The notes beneath the pieces are model-generated. The model made no database searches, was not told the DNA's origin, and saw only the letters and a program-made list of their open reading frames with translations. Positions 16,625-24,427 of a stretch of DNA of 64,000 bases are shown in pieces. Source of the stretch: G963677325 sp963677325 (GTDB lineage Bacteria > Bacteroidota > Bacteroidia > Bacteroidales > Prolixibacteraceae); assembly GCA_963677325.2 (NCBI GenBank), contig CAXXGM010000007.1, positions 124,001-188,000 of the forward strand. The letters are read 5' to 3'. The first letter of the stretch is position 1. Every line of letters begins with the position of its first letter. The translations under genes and the position numbers were made by a program.

Positions 16625-16863
16625 AAATCTGAGCTCGATCTAAGCAATGGATAAGACAGTGCTTGATTGTTTGAGCTTTAATGTTGTCTTCGATAACCTA
16701 ATCTTTTAAAAAAACACCTCAGTAGAGAGATTGATTTTACACTTTCACCAACCTAATTACCTGATTTAATTAGGTAATTAGGTAAATTTTTCTCCCTCGA
16801 CCATTTCTACTGAGGTGTTTTCGACAGATTAGGTTATCCATTCCATAGATCGAACTCACGTTA
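16625..16863 (-). mobile_element. IS982-derived MITE, copy 2 (inverted)
   Basis: Reverse-oriented copy of the element at 13740-13975. It begins CTGAGCTCGATCTAAGCAAT (variant end) and finishes ATAGATCGAACTCACGTTA (IS982-type end). The order of inner motifs is mirrored: GATAACCTAATCTTTTAAA, ACACCTCAGTAG, the central CCTAATTACCTGATTTAATT palindrome, CTACTGAGGTGTTTTC, AGATTAGGTTATCC. The exact left border is uncertain by a few bases. Confidence 0.83.
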
Positions 16864-16899
16864 AAAGTCATTAAGCGTTATATTTTTAATACAAATCCC

Positions 16900-18219
16900 A
16901 TGCACAAGATTCTTTTAACAGCAATTTTATTGGTATCAGCCAATCTGGTTTTTTCTCAGGAGAAGATTAAGGACTATGAAAACAACTGGCCTCAATGGAG
17001 AGGACCTGAAGCGAATGGGATGGCCTTGAAGGGTAATCCACCCACCGAATGGAGTGAGACAAAAAATATTAAATGGAAAACAGCCATCCCGGGGAAAGGT
17101 CACTCCACCCCGATAGTTTGGGGAGACCAATTGTTTATTACGGCAGCTGTAATGAAAGAGCAGTCAACTGGTGCAACAGAACCCGCTAAAACAGGGATGA
17201 GTGCCAATAAAACCGATCAGGTGCATAAATTCGAGGTGATTTGCATTAACCGGAAGAATGGGAAAATAATATGGGAGAAAGTGGTTGACGAAGAAGTCCC
17301 CCAGGAAGCAACGCACCAGCTTGGGAGCTGGGCTTCAAATTCAGCTGTTACCGATGGAAAGAATTTATATGCTTTCTTTGGATCACGCGGACTTTACTGC
17401 CTTGATTTCAATGGTAATGTAAAATGGGAGCGCAAATTCGGACAGATGACCATAGCAGGCAATTTTGGAGAAGGCGCCTCTCCGGCTGTTTACAAGGATA
17501 AAATCTTTATTCAATGGGATCAACAGGGGAAATCCTTTATTGTTGCACTGGATAAAAATACTGGCAAAGATGTTTGGAAGGCTGACCGGGAAGAAAGGAC
17601 ATCATGGTCTACCCCAATCGTACTTGAAGTGAATGGAAAAGCACAGGTAATTACCAGTGCTACAAATTTCATCAGGAGCTATGATTCTGAAACAGGTGAC
17701 TTGGTCTGGCAATGCAACGGTATGACTCAGAATGTTATTCCCTGTCCGGTTGCTTCCAATGGCCTTGTTTATCTTATGAGCGGTTTCCGCGGCAATGCTT
17801 TAAGAGCGATTGATCTTTCGAAGGCAAAGGGTGATATAACCGGCACCGGTGCTATTGTCTGGCAGTATAATCAGGATACGCCCTATACTCCCTCGCCAAT
17901 GCTTTCAAATAACAGACTATATTTTCTGAAGGCAAATATTGGCAGTTTATCATGCCTTGATGCAAAAGACGGTAAGGTTAATTATGCTCTTCAGAAACTT
18001 GAGGGATCCGGAAATATTTATTCTTCTCCAACCGGAGTGAGCGATCGGATGTATATTGTGGGAGAGAAAGGCCTGACTTATGTGATTAAACAGGGAACTC
18101 AGTTTAAAGTTTTGGCTAAAAATCAACTGGAAGATGGATTTCATGCTTCACCTGTTATCATTGGAAATGATTTATATTTAAGAGGGTTCAAAAGTCTGTA
18201 TTGTATTTCAGAGAAATAG
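16900..18219 (+). CDS. PQQ-binding-like beta-propeller protein, secreted
   Basis: A 439-aa secreted protein with a signal peptide (cleavage after NLVFSQ). It begins with NWPQWRGPEANGMA near residue 30, the entry motif of the outer-membrane/secreted PQQ-like (pyrrolo-quinoline quinone repeat) propellers, followed by repeated blades: INRKNGKIIWEK, LDKNTGKDVWKADREE, YDSETGDLVWQCNG, GAIVWQYNQDTPYTPSPML and LDAKDGKVNYALQKL. No catalytic PQQ-dehydrogenase signature was seen, so enzymatic activity is doubtful. The WRGP type often accompanies carbohydrate or sulfatase loci in Bacteroidota and Planctomycetota. It may be read with the two Spy-like genes that follow. Confidence 0.85.
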   Translation: MHKILLTAILLVSANLVFSQEKIKDYENNWPQWRGPEANGMALKGNPPTEWSETKNIKWKTAIPGKGHSTPIVWGDQLFITAAVMKEQSTGATEPAKTGMSANKTDQVHKFEVICINRKNGKIIWEKVVDEEVPQEATHQLGSWASNSAVTDGKNLYAFFGSRGLYCLDFNGNVKWERKFGQMTIAGNFGEGASPAVYKDKIFIQWDQQGKSFIVALDKNTGKDVWKADREERTSWSTPIVLEVNGKAQVITSATNFIRSYDSETGDLVWQCNGMTQNVIPCPVASNGLVYLMSGFRGNALRAIDLSKAKGDITGTGAIVWQYNQDTPYTPSPMLSNNRLYFLKANIGSLSCLDAKDGKVNYALQKLEGSGNIYSSPTGVSDRMYIVGEKGLTYVIKQGTQFKVLAKNQLEDGFHASPVIIGNDLYLRGFKSLYCISEK

Positions 18220-18314
18220 AAGTGAATCATAAATAGATATAAAATTATTTATTGTCCTGTTAAACTAAATGGAATTCTTGAAGTCTAAAAGATGTTATAA
18301 AAAAATATCTTAAT

Positions 18315-18707
18315 ATGAAAAGAATTATCGTATTTGCATTAATGGTCGTGCTGGGATTGGGTTCAGCCTTTGCTCAGCAGAGGGGAAATTTTGATCCTGC
18401 ACAAATGCTTCAGAGGCAAGTTGATGAAATGAAGAAAGCTTTGGATTTAACTCCGGATCAGGTTTCCAAAATCACTCCGATTTTAAAAGATGCACAGGAA
18501 AAACAAAGGGCACAGATGCAGAAGATGCGTGATTCTGGCGGCAATCCCGATCGTGAAAAGATGAGGGCTGATCGTCAGAAAATGCAGGCAGAAACAGATG
18601 CAAAGATTAAACCGATCTTAAAAGGAGATCAGGTAAAGAAACTGGAGACTTTCCGTCAGGAACAACAAAAGCGTATGCAGGAAAGAATGCAAAATCGCAA
18701 GAATTAG
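18315..18707 (+). CDS. Spy/CpxP-like periplasmic LTxxQ protein, paralog 1
   Basis: A 130-aa secreted, highly charged helical protein. Signal peptide MKRIIVFALMVVLGLGSAFA, then LTPDQVSKITPILKDAQEK near residue 56 (the LTxxQ-like motif) and a Met/Gln/Arg-rich helix (QKMRDSGG, REKMRADRQKMQAETDAKIK) ending KRMQERMQNRKN. This is the plan of Spy/CpxP-type periplasmic chaperones or metal/stress sensors. The function here is inferred. It is 56 bp upstream of a close paralog. Confidence 0.78.
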   Translation: MKRIIVFALMVVLGLGSAFAQQRGNFDPAQMLQRQVDEMKKALDLTPDQVSKITPILKDAQEKQRAQMQKMRDSGGNPDREKMRADRQKMQAETDAKIKPILKGDQVKKLETFRQEQQKRMQERMQNRKN

Positions 18708-18763
18708 CTTATTATAGAATGACCTTAACTTTTATATTTTTCTAACTATTTAAAAACACCTTT

Positions 18764-19138
18764 ATGAAAAGAGTTCTTGTATTTGCTTTAATGGTTATGC
18801 TGGGATTAGGTTCCGCTTTCGCTCAGCCACAGAGAGATCCCGCCCAGATGCTTCAAAGGCAGGTTGACCGGATGAAAGAAGCCTTATCCTTAACCAATGA
18901 CCAGGTTGTCAAAATCACTCCGATTTTGAAAGAATCACAGGAAAAACAAGCTGCAGCAAGAGCTAAAGCTCGTGAAGCCGGTGGCACCTTCGATCGTGAT
19001 AAAATGATGGCTGACATGAAAAAGGCCACTCAGGAGGTAGATGCAAAGATTAAACCGATCTTAACAGCGGATCAGGTTACTAAACTGGCTGAATACCGTA
19101 AGGCACAGGCTGAAAGAATGGCCAATCGCGGCCAGTAA
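18764..19138 (+). CDS. Spy/CpxP-like periplasmic LTxxQ protein, paralog 2
   Basis: A 124-aa paralog of the preceding gene, with an almost identical signal peptide (MKRVLVFALMVMLGLGSAFA). It shares the AQMLQRQVDxMKxAL segment, then LTNDQVVKITPILKESQEKQ and DAKIKPILTADQVTKLAEYR. The arginine/methionine-rich tail of paralog 1 is shorter and alanine-rich here (AAARAKAREAGG). A hairpin terminator follows. The tandem pair is clearly a local duplication. Confidence 0.78.
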   Translation: MKRVLVFALMVMLGLGSAFAQPQRDPAQMLQRQVDRMKEALSLTNDQVVKITPILKESQEKQAAARAKAREAGGTFDRDKMMADMKKATQEVDAKIKPILTADQVTKLAEYRKAQAERMANRGQ

Positions 19139-19160
19139 AAGCATTAAAACATTCACTTTA

Positions 19161-19199
19161 AACAAGTATCAGAATTTTGTTCTGGTACTTGTTCCTTTT
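19161..19199 (+). terminator. Rho-independent terminator after the Spy-like pair
   Basis: AACAAGTATCAGAA pairs with TTCTGGTACTTGTT across a TTTTG loop and is followed by CCTTTTA. It lies 22 bp past the stop of the second Spy-like gene. Confidence 0.7.
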
Positions 19200-19256
19200 A
19201 TAGGGAATCCCTTGACGGAGACGCACACCTTGCGTCCCTATGCTGTGGATCATTAT

Positions 19257-19952
19257 TTAACCTGCAATCAACAGCTGTCTGTTCAAGAGCAGATTCACAA
19301 TCATTACAGCAATGATAATGAGAAAAATACCTGAAGCGATAATCAGATTTATTTGCCTGTTGCCGGGAGAAATTTTTGAAATTTCGTTTAAAGGACTAAT
19401 TTTTGATTCGGCAAAGTTCATCAATCTGAATATCCCATAAGCAAAAAATATTCCTGATAGGGCCCCGCAGAGAATATCTCCCGGAAAATGGAGACCAAGG
19501 TATATTCTTGTGTAAGCTACCAGAATAGCCCATGGAATAATAAACAGGGTATAAATGTTATTTCTGAAAAGTAAAATGGTGAAAGTTGCATAGGCGAATG
19601 CATTGGCTGAATGGGCCGAGAAAAAACTGTACAAGCCACCCTTGTAATGAAATATATGCGTAAGGGGCATTAACATGGGATCATGAGAAGGTCTTAATCT
19701 TTGAACGGAATGTTTTACAATTCCGGCAAACTGATCTGCGCATAAAATAAGCAGACCTAAGGATATAAAAATAAAGGCCGATTTTTTTCCGTATTTTTTC
19801 CCGATAACAAAGACGGTGATAAGATAAAGCGGCACCCAAAATATTTCGGAAGTGAATACCGTCATCAGGTAATCAAAAAAAATATTGTGGTAGCTGTTCA
19901 GGAAAAGAAAAAATTCCTGATCCCAATGGTTGAGTGTTCCCATGAGTCCCAT
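19257..19952 (-). CDS. PAP2-family membrane phosphatase
   Basis: A 231-aa integral membrane phosphatase of the PAP2/undecaprenyl-pyrophosphate phosphatase superfamily. Seen: several membrane helices and the three-part active site, KHSVQRLRPSHDP near residue 79 (KxxxxxxRP), YSFFSAHSANAFA near residue 111 (SxHS variant of PSGH) and RIYLGLHFPGD near residue 153 (RxxxxxHxxxD). It has a longer C-terminal hydrophobic tail (residues ~205-228). It may dephosphorylate undecaprenyl diphosphate or a lipid phosphate; the exact substrate is not decided. It starts 10 bp past the stop of obg on the same strand and is likely co-transcribed with it. Confidence 0.9.
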   Translation of the reverse strand: MGLMGTLNHWDQEFFLFLNSYHNIFFDYLMTVFTSEIFWVPLYLITVFVIGKKYGKKSAFIFISLGLLILCADQFAGIVKHSVQRLRPSHDPMLMPLTHIFHYKGGLYSFFSAHSANAFAYATFTILLFRNNIYTLFIIPWAILVAYTRIYLGLHFPGDILCGALSGIFFAYGIFRLMNFAESKISPLNEISKISPGNRQINLIIASGIFLIIIAVMIVNLLLNRQLLIAG

Positions 19953-19962
19953 TTATTCCCTT

Positions 19963-20949
19963 TTATGAGTTTAGCTGTAACCAGATCTTATCTTTCAAAG
20001 CAGTAATTCCCATTCCCGATAAGGAGGAGATAAAAATATGAGGAACTTCGTTCAATTCTTTCCTTATATCCTCCATCAGTGCAGGGTCCAACAGATCGCT
20101 TTTGGAAATTGCAATGATTCGCTGTTTGTCGAGCAGCTCCGGATTATATTGCTCCAGTTCATTCAACAGCACCTGGTATTCTTTGTAATGGTCCGGACTG
20201 TCAGCAGGGATCAGGAACAGGAGAATGGAGTTTCTTTCGATATGGCGCAAAAAACGCAGTCCCAATCCTCTTCCCTCGTGAGCCCCTTCGATGATCCCGG
20301 GTATATCGGCCATAACGAAGGATTTGTTATCGCGATAGGGGACCATCCCAAGATTTGGCACAATGGTAGTGAAAGGATAATCAGCAATTTCTGGTTTTGC
20401 CGCGGAGACAGCGGCCAGCAGTGTGGATTTTCCTGCATTGGGGAATCCCACGAGCCCAACATCAGCCAGTATTTTCAGTTCAAGAATCTTCCAACCTTCT
20501 TGAAAATCCTCTCCGGGCTGGGCAAATCTCGGAGTCTGCATGGTGGCGGATTTGAAATGGGTATTGCCCAATCCTCCTCGCCCGCCTTTGGAAAGAATAG
20601 CTGTTTCTCCATCCTGGGTAATTTCAAAGATCACTTCACCGGTTTCTGCATCTTTTGCAATGGTGCCAAGGGGAACATCCAGATAAATATCCTCGCCGTC
20701 TTTCCCCGTACTTCGGGAAGCGCCTCCGGATCCTCCGGATTCAGCAAAAATATGTTTGCGGTATTTTAAATGGAGCAGAGTCCACATTTGTTTGTTCCCT
20801 CTCAGGATGATATGCCCGCCACGACCTCCGTCCCCTCCGTCGGGACCTCCTTTGGGAGCAAATTTCTCCCGGCGGAAGTGCCGTGATCCGGGGCCTCCAT
20901 GTCCTGAGCGGCACATAATCTTCACGTAATCAATAAAATTGGACTCCAT
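19963..20949 (-). CDS. obgE: Obg/CgtA GTPase
   Basis: A 328-aa essential GTPase linked to 50S ribosome assembly and stress control. Seen: the glycine-rich Obg domain (CRSGHGGPGSRHFRREKFAP, GGPDGGDGGRGGHI) over residues 1-155, then the G domain with GFPNAGKST near residue 166 (P-loop), DIPGIIEGAHEGRGLG near residue 213 (G3), SKSD near residue 282 (G4) and SSLSGMG (G5). The C-terminal OCT domain of some homologs is absent, as is common in this phylum. A TATTTTTG box on the minus strand (20972-20979) lies 22 bases before the start. Confidence 0.97.
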   Translation of the reverse strand: MESNFIDYVKIMCRSGHGGPGSRHFRREKFAPKGGPDGGDGGRGGHIILRGNKQMWTLLHLKYRKHIFAESGGSGGASRSTGKDGEDIYLDVPLGTIAKDAETGEVIFEITQDGETAILSKGGRGGLGNTHFKSATMQTPRFAQPGEDFQEGWKILELKILADVGLVGFPNAGKSTLLAAVSAAKPEIADYPFTTIVPNLGMVPYRDNKSFVMADIPGIIEGAHEGRGLGLRFLRHIERNSILLFLIPADSPDHYKEYQVLLNELEQYNPELLDKQRIIAISKSDLLDPALMEDIRKELNEVPHIFISSLSGMGITALKDKIWLQLNS

Positions 20950-21246
20950 TTTTCAGCTTTATAAACCTATACAAAAATACGTTCTTAATCGGTATAAAAA
21001 TCACTCCGTTAAATTCAATGCATTTAAATTAAATAAAAAAATTAAATTCGTTTTTCATCCTGCCATCTTTATCTTCTTCTCTACCTGATTTTCTTTAAGA
21101 ACCAGCACCCTTTTATGCTTTCCTAATCCTCACGAACATCAAAACAAATAACACTCAATTAGACCACTAAATCACTATAGCTACAAGTTCACCAAGCATT
21201 TGGTGCAAATGTGTGTTTTGGTGGCATTCCTGTCTATTAGTTCTTT
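20950..21246. other. intergenic stretch, no gene seen
   Basis: About 300 bp between obgE and the GH35 gene. It has no frame with protein character and no strong hairpin. The TATTTTTG box for obgE (20972-20979, minus strand) is the only recognisable element. Confidence 0.5.
20972..20979 (-). promoter_or_regulatory. -7 box for obgE
   Basis: CAAAAATA on the plus strand reads TATTTTTG on the minus strand, matching TAnnTTTG, 22 bases before the obgE ATG. The -33 element is not clear. Confidence 0.4.
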
Positions 21247-23058
21247 TTATTCCAGGCTTTTGATTCCTTTAACCTGAGCAGGATTGAGTAGGTGAAGATC
21301 GAAAACGATAATTTCGTTTTTCCCATTTTTCAGCCAGGGTGCAGGGCAAAAAAGCCGGTACTGAGGTCCAATCTTCCAGTATCTTCCAAGATTGTGGCCA
21401 TTTACCCATACTATTCCTTTTTCCCATTTACTCATATCCAGGTAGGTGTCGCCCGTACGTGAAAGAGTAAATTCACCTTTGAAGAAATTGCCCGGCCTTG
21501 TAATTTCTTTCCCTGTAATTTTCAGGTGATTCAGGTAGGCCTCATCAAAAGGAAGGGTGAAAACCTCCCAGTTCATCAGGGTCATTCCATTTAAGGAAAC
21601 CCGTTCAGTGATTCCCTTACGGTCGATCATGTACTCTGCAAAATTTATTCTTCCCATACCCTCGACTAAAATATCAAGCTGAGGCAGCTTAGAGGTAACT
21701 TTGGGGAGATCGATGATGTTTTCTGCTTTGGAACGATCAAGTTTGCCGATGTATTTACCATCAATAAAAATTGTCGCGTAATCGTGCAGATCGGTAATCC
21801 TTAACTTACCACTTTTATTTCCGATAAGATTGGTTCTGTAAAGAATAAAACCGGCCTTCTGACCAAACATTTCCATTGATTTAGGCTGGGGGGTGACAAT
21901 TGCATCGGGCAGATTATCCCATACCGGAATTGTTGAGGTAAATTTGATATCCTGTATTTCAATTACAGGCAGTGAAGTGGGAATGGGAGGCATTTTTTGA
22001 TTTGCCGGCAGATAGTTGGCCAATAAATTTCGCAGAGCAAAATATTTGGGAGTAGCTTGTCCCATTTCATTAATTGGAGCATCGTAATCGTAGCTGGTAA
22101 CGTCCGGCTGGTATTGTGACGGATTGAAAGCATTGGCTCCGGCCCAGAAAGCAAAGTTCGTTCCACCGTGAATTACATAAAAATTGAATGATTTTTTATG
22201 GTCCATTAGCCATTTGACATCCCTGAGCAATTTGGCAGTATCGGGATGCTGAAAATTCTCTCCCCAATGAGTAAGCCATCCCGGATATAATTCGGCGCAA
22301 AAAGAAGGGACATTGGGATTTATCCGGGCAGCCTCATTAAATTCTGATTGATTTGCGGCAGGATCAAGACCGATCGCTCCATCAGGCAATGTGCCGGCTT
22401 CCAGCATGAAGGGTTCAGCCCCGTCAGCAGTATAAAACGGAACCTCAATCCCGTACTTAACCCACATTTGACGGATGGACCCGAGATATTTGCGATCGTT
22501 TGCGTAACTGCCATATTCATTCTCCACCTGAACCATCAATATCGGCCCCCCTTTGGTAACTTGTAAACTTTTTACCTGTTTGGCTAATTCATTAATGTAG
22601 CGATCCACTGCTTTAATGTAGCGTGAATCCATGCAGCGGATCTTTATATCAGGAATGCTGAGCAGATAGGAAGGCAATCCTCCAAAATCCCATTCTGCGC
22701 ATACATACGGGCCCGGACGCAGTATAAAATATAGTCCTTCTTCCTGAACCATCCTGATAAAATCAGCGATGTTGTGGTTCCCGGTCTTAAAATCAAACAC
22801 CCCGGGTTGCGACTCATGATAATTCCAGAAAACATAAGCTGCAATGGTATTACATCCCATTGCTTTCGCCATCTGAATCCTTTGCCTCCAATACTCAGCG
22901 GGAATTCGTGCCGGGTGCATCTCACCCGAAATAATCTGAAAGGGTTTACCATCCAGCAAAAACTGATCCTTGCTGAGGACAAATGTATGTGGTTGTATTT
23001 GCGACATTGCTGAGAGTGAAAATGTCATCAATAAAAGTAAAATGCCTTTCTTTACCAT
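21247..23058 (-). CDS. GH35 beta-galactosidase
   Basis: A 603-aa secreted glycoside hydrolase family 35 enzyme, removing terminal beta-galactose. Seen: signal peptide (MVKKGILLLLMTFSLSAMSQ), the FQIISGEMHPARIPAEYWRQ entry of the TIM barrel, RPGPYVCAEWDFGGLPSYLL near residue 115, the acid/base segment GGPILMVQVENEYGSY (Glu near 179/181), the nucleophile segment FCAELYPGWLTHWGE (E256), and GGTNFAFWAGAN near residue 300. C-terminal beta-sandwich domains include LHDYATIFIDGKYIGKLDRS and GIVWVNGHNLGRYWKIGP, typical of the family. A TAGCTTTG box lies on the minus strand at 23173-23180. Substrate linkage is unknown. Confidence 0.95.
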   Translation of the reverse strand: MVKKGILLLLMTFSLSAMSQIQPHTFVLSKDQFLLDGKPFQIISGEMHPARIPAEYWRQRIQMAKAMGCNTIAAYVFWNYHESQPGVFDFKTGNHNIADFIRMVQEEGLYFILRPGPYVCAEWDFGGLPSYLLSIPDIKIRCMDSRYIKAVDRYINELAKQVKSLQVTKGGPILMVQVENEYGSYANDRKYLGSIRQMWVKYGIEVPFYTADGAEPFMLEAGTLPDGAIGLDPAANQSEFNEAARINPNVPSFCAELYPGWLTHWGENFQHPDTAKLLRDVKWLMDHKKSFNFYVIHGGTNFAFWAGANAFNPSQYQPDVTSYDYDAPINEMGQATPKYFALRNLLANYLPANQKMPPIPTSLPVIEIQDIKFTSTIPVWDNLPDAIVTPQPKSMEMFGQKAGFILYRTNLIGNKSGKLRITDLHDYATIFIDGKYIGKLDRSKAENIIDLPKVTSKLPQLDILVEGMGRINFAEYMIDRKGITERVSLNGMTLMNWEVFTLPFDEAYLNHLKITGKEITRPGNFFKGEFTLSRTGDTYLDMSKWEKGIVWVNGHNLGRYWKIGPQYRLFCPAPWLKNGKNEIIVFDLHLLNPAQVKGIKSLE

Positions 23059-23197
23059 TCCGATTTTGATTTAATCAGTTAATACTCTAAGTTGTGATTT
23101 CCCTGTCCAAATGTGAATAAGTGTGGATGCAATGTCTAAGAATAGTCAGCATCTCATAGCTGGTTTACTTTACAAAGCTACTATTTATATTTGGACA

Positions 23198-23440
23198 TTA
23201 TTCCTCTTTTTCTTTTCTCATGTTCACCGCCCCGGCATATGCTGAGTCGGATAGCTCCTCCCGGCCTGGGGAGATAAAGGCAATGTAGCGTGTGCCAGAT
23301 CCGCTTGAGAAGGACTCTGGGACAGCAATGGTCTGTGATCCATCCGCACGTTCGGCAAGCTCATTAACGGATACAGACTGATGCTTTTCAGGATTATAAA
23401 CGACAAGCAACGTTTTATCCGAAGCACCGGCCCTGTGCTG
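23198..23440 (-). pseudogene. C-terminal relic of a DUF6266-family gene
   Basis: About 80 codons on the minus strand read GASDKTLLVVYNPEKHQSVS, then ERADGSQTIAVPESFSSGSG, RYIAFISPGREELSDSAYAG and AVNMRKEKEE. This matches the C-terminal half of DUF6266 proteins (DKTLLVVYNP, AxRSDGxxTxxVP, YxxFxSADGxxVSxSxYxG). The remaining 5' two-thirds is missing: upstream (23441-23530) is low-complexity GCTGATGGGCTGAT sequence. It is truncated and probably not expressed. Confidence 0.6.
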
Positions 23441-23530
23441 ATTCGTGGATATGCTGATGGGCTGATAGGCTGAGAGTCATACTGTCATGCAGTCGTGCGG
23501 TCGTTGCAGTCGATGGGCTGATGTGGTGAA
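23441..23530. repeat. GATGGGCTGATxxGCTGA low-complexity spacer
   Basis: A short run of repeated words (GCTGATGGGCTGATAGGCTGA, then CATGCAGTCGTGCGGTCGTT, GATGGGCTGATGTGGTGA). A similar word run occurs at 24196-24222 (GGTTGATGTGCTGATGGTCG). No coding content. Confidence 0.45.
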
Positions 23531-23720
23531 CTAAATTTATCTTAATCTTCTGTCATGTTGGTGCAACGGCCATTATTTTACATATATTTACAATGCAGCA
23601 GGAATAAAATCTGAAAAGATTGGAGCAGGTGGAAATTATACATGGTGTGATAGGAATTTTTTTGTAAGCTGAAGAATTTTATTAATTATGGGAGAAAGAT
23701 ATCCTTAAGTAGGTATTAAG

Positions 23721-24143
23721 ATGATAAAAAAACTTAACTATACTTTAATTTTATTCTTCCTTGGAATAATGACATATGCCCAAAGCAGGAAGAATTCCGT
23801 TATTGTTGTTGAATCGATGCCAATATTCAAAGGTGAATTAATGCAATTCATCAATGAAAATATTGAATATCCACAATCGGCAATTAAAGATTCAATTTCG
23901 GGGCGTGTTTTTGTTTCATTTTGGGTTGACAAATCCGGCAATACTCTTGATCACAAAATAGTTAAAAGCATTAGAGAAGATTTAGATCAGGAAGCACTTC
24001 GCATTACGAAACTCATAAGATTCGATAAACTGACAATGCAAGGGGGCAAACCAGTTAAAATTAAGTATACTACTGTACCCGTCGAATTCATTTTAAATTC
24101 AACGAGTGCCAAAGAGAAGAAAGGTATACATATTACTGATTAG
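23721..24143 (+). CDS. TonB C-terminal-domain protein, secreted
   Basis: A 140-aa protein with a signal peptide (cleavage near MTYAQ, residue 21) and a TonB-C-like domain: residues ~35-125 include FINENIEYPQSAIKDSISGR, VFVSFWVDKSGNTLDHKIVK, DLDQEALRITKLIRF and PVKIKYTTVPVEFIL. It lacks the N-terminal membrane anchor and proline linker of full TonB. Such stand-alone periplasmic TonB-C proteins are common in Bacteroidota; their partner is usually unknown. No TonB-dependent receptor is in the window. Confidence 0.8.
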   Translation: MIKKLNYTLILFFLGIMTYAQSRKNSVIVVESMPIFKGELMQFINENIEYPQSAIKDSISGRVFVSFWVDKSGNTLDHKIVKSIREDLDQEALRITKLIRFDKLTMQGGKPVKIKYTTVPVEFILNSTSAKEKKGIHITD

Positions 24144-24427
24144 GAGTTTCCCTGGCTGCGGCACAATTATATCATGTGGCAGCGGAGTAAAGTTGATTGG
24201 TTGATGTGCTGATGGTCGTCAGGTACCTTTTTGGTTATGGTTTTTGCAGGCGGAAAACAGTTTTCAGGATTGGTCCCACAGATGCTATTTCAGATTCTTA
24301 CCTTTTGATATTCCATATATAAAATTTCCAATAAAAATGGATATTTTTACCCTTGATCATTCTTGGTTTATTTAATCAAAGGATCAGTCTTATTTTACCG
24401 GAATGCTAAACAAATGGAGGAATACGC
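24144..24427. other. intergenic stretch, no gene seen
   Basis: 284 bp with a short GATGTGCTGATGG word run near 24200 and an AT-rich segment before the epimerase gene. No ORF or strong hairpin. Confidence 0.4.

Noticed and set aside
19201..19240. GGAGACGCACACCTTGCGTCCC palindrome after the Spy terminator, like common Bacteroidota GAGACGCAAGG repeats
   Set aside because: A short single imperfect copy; it resembles known dispersed repeats but cannot be supported as an element from one copy.
20038..20769. 243-aa plus-strand frame opposite obgE
   Set aside because: Antisense of a highly conserved essential gene; no protein-like family pattern.
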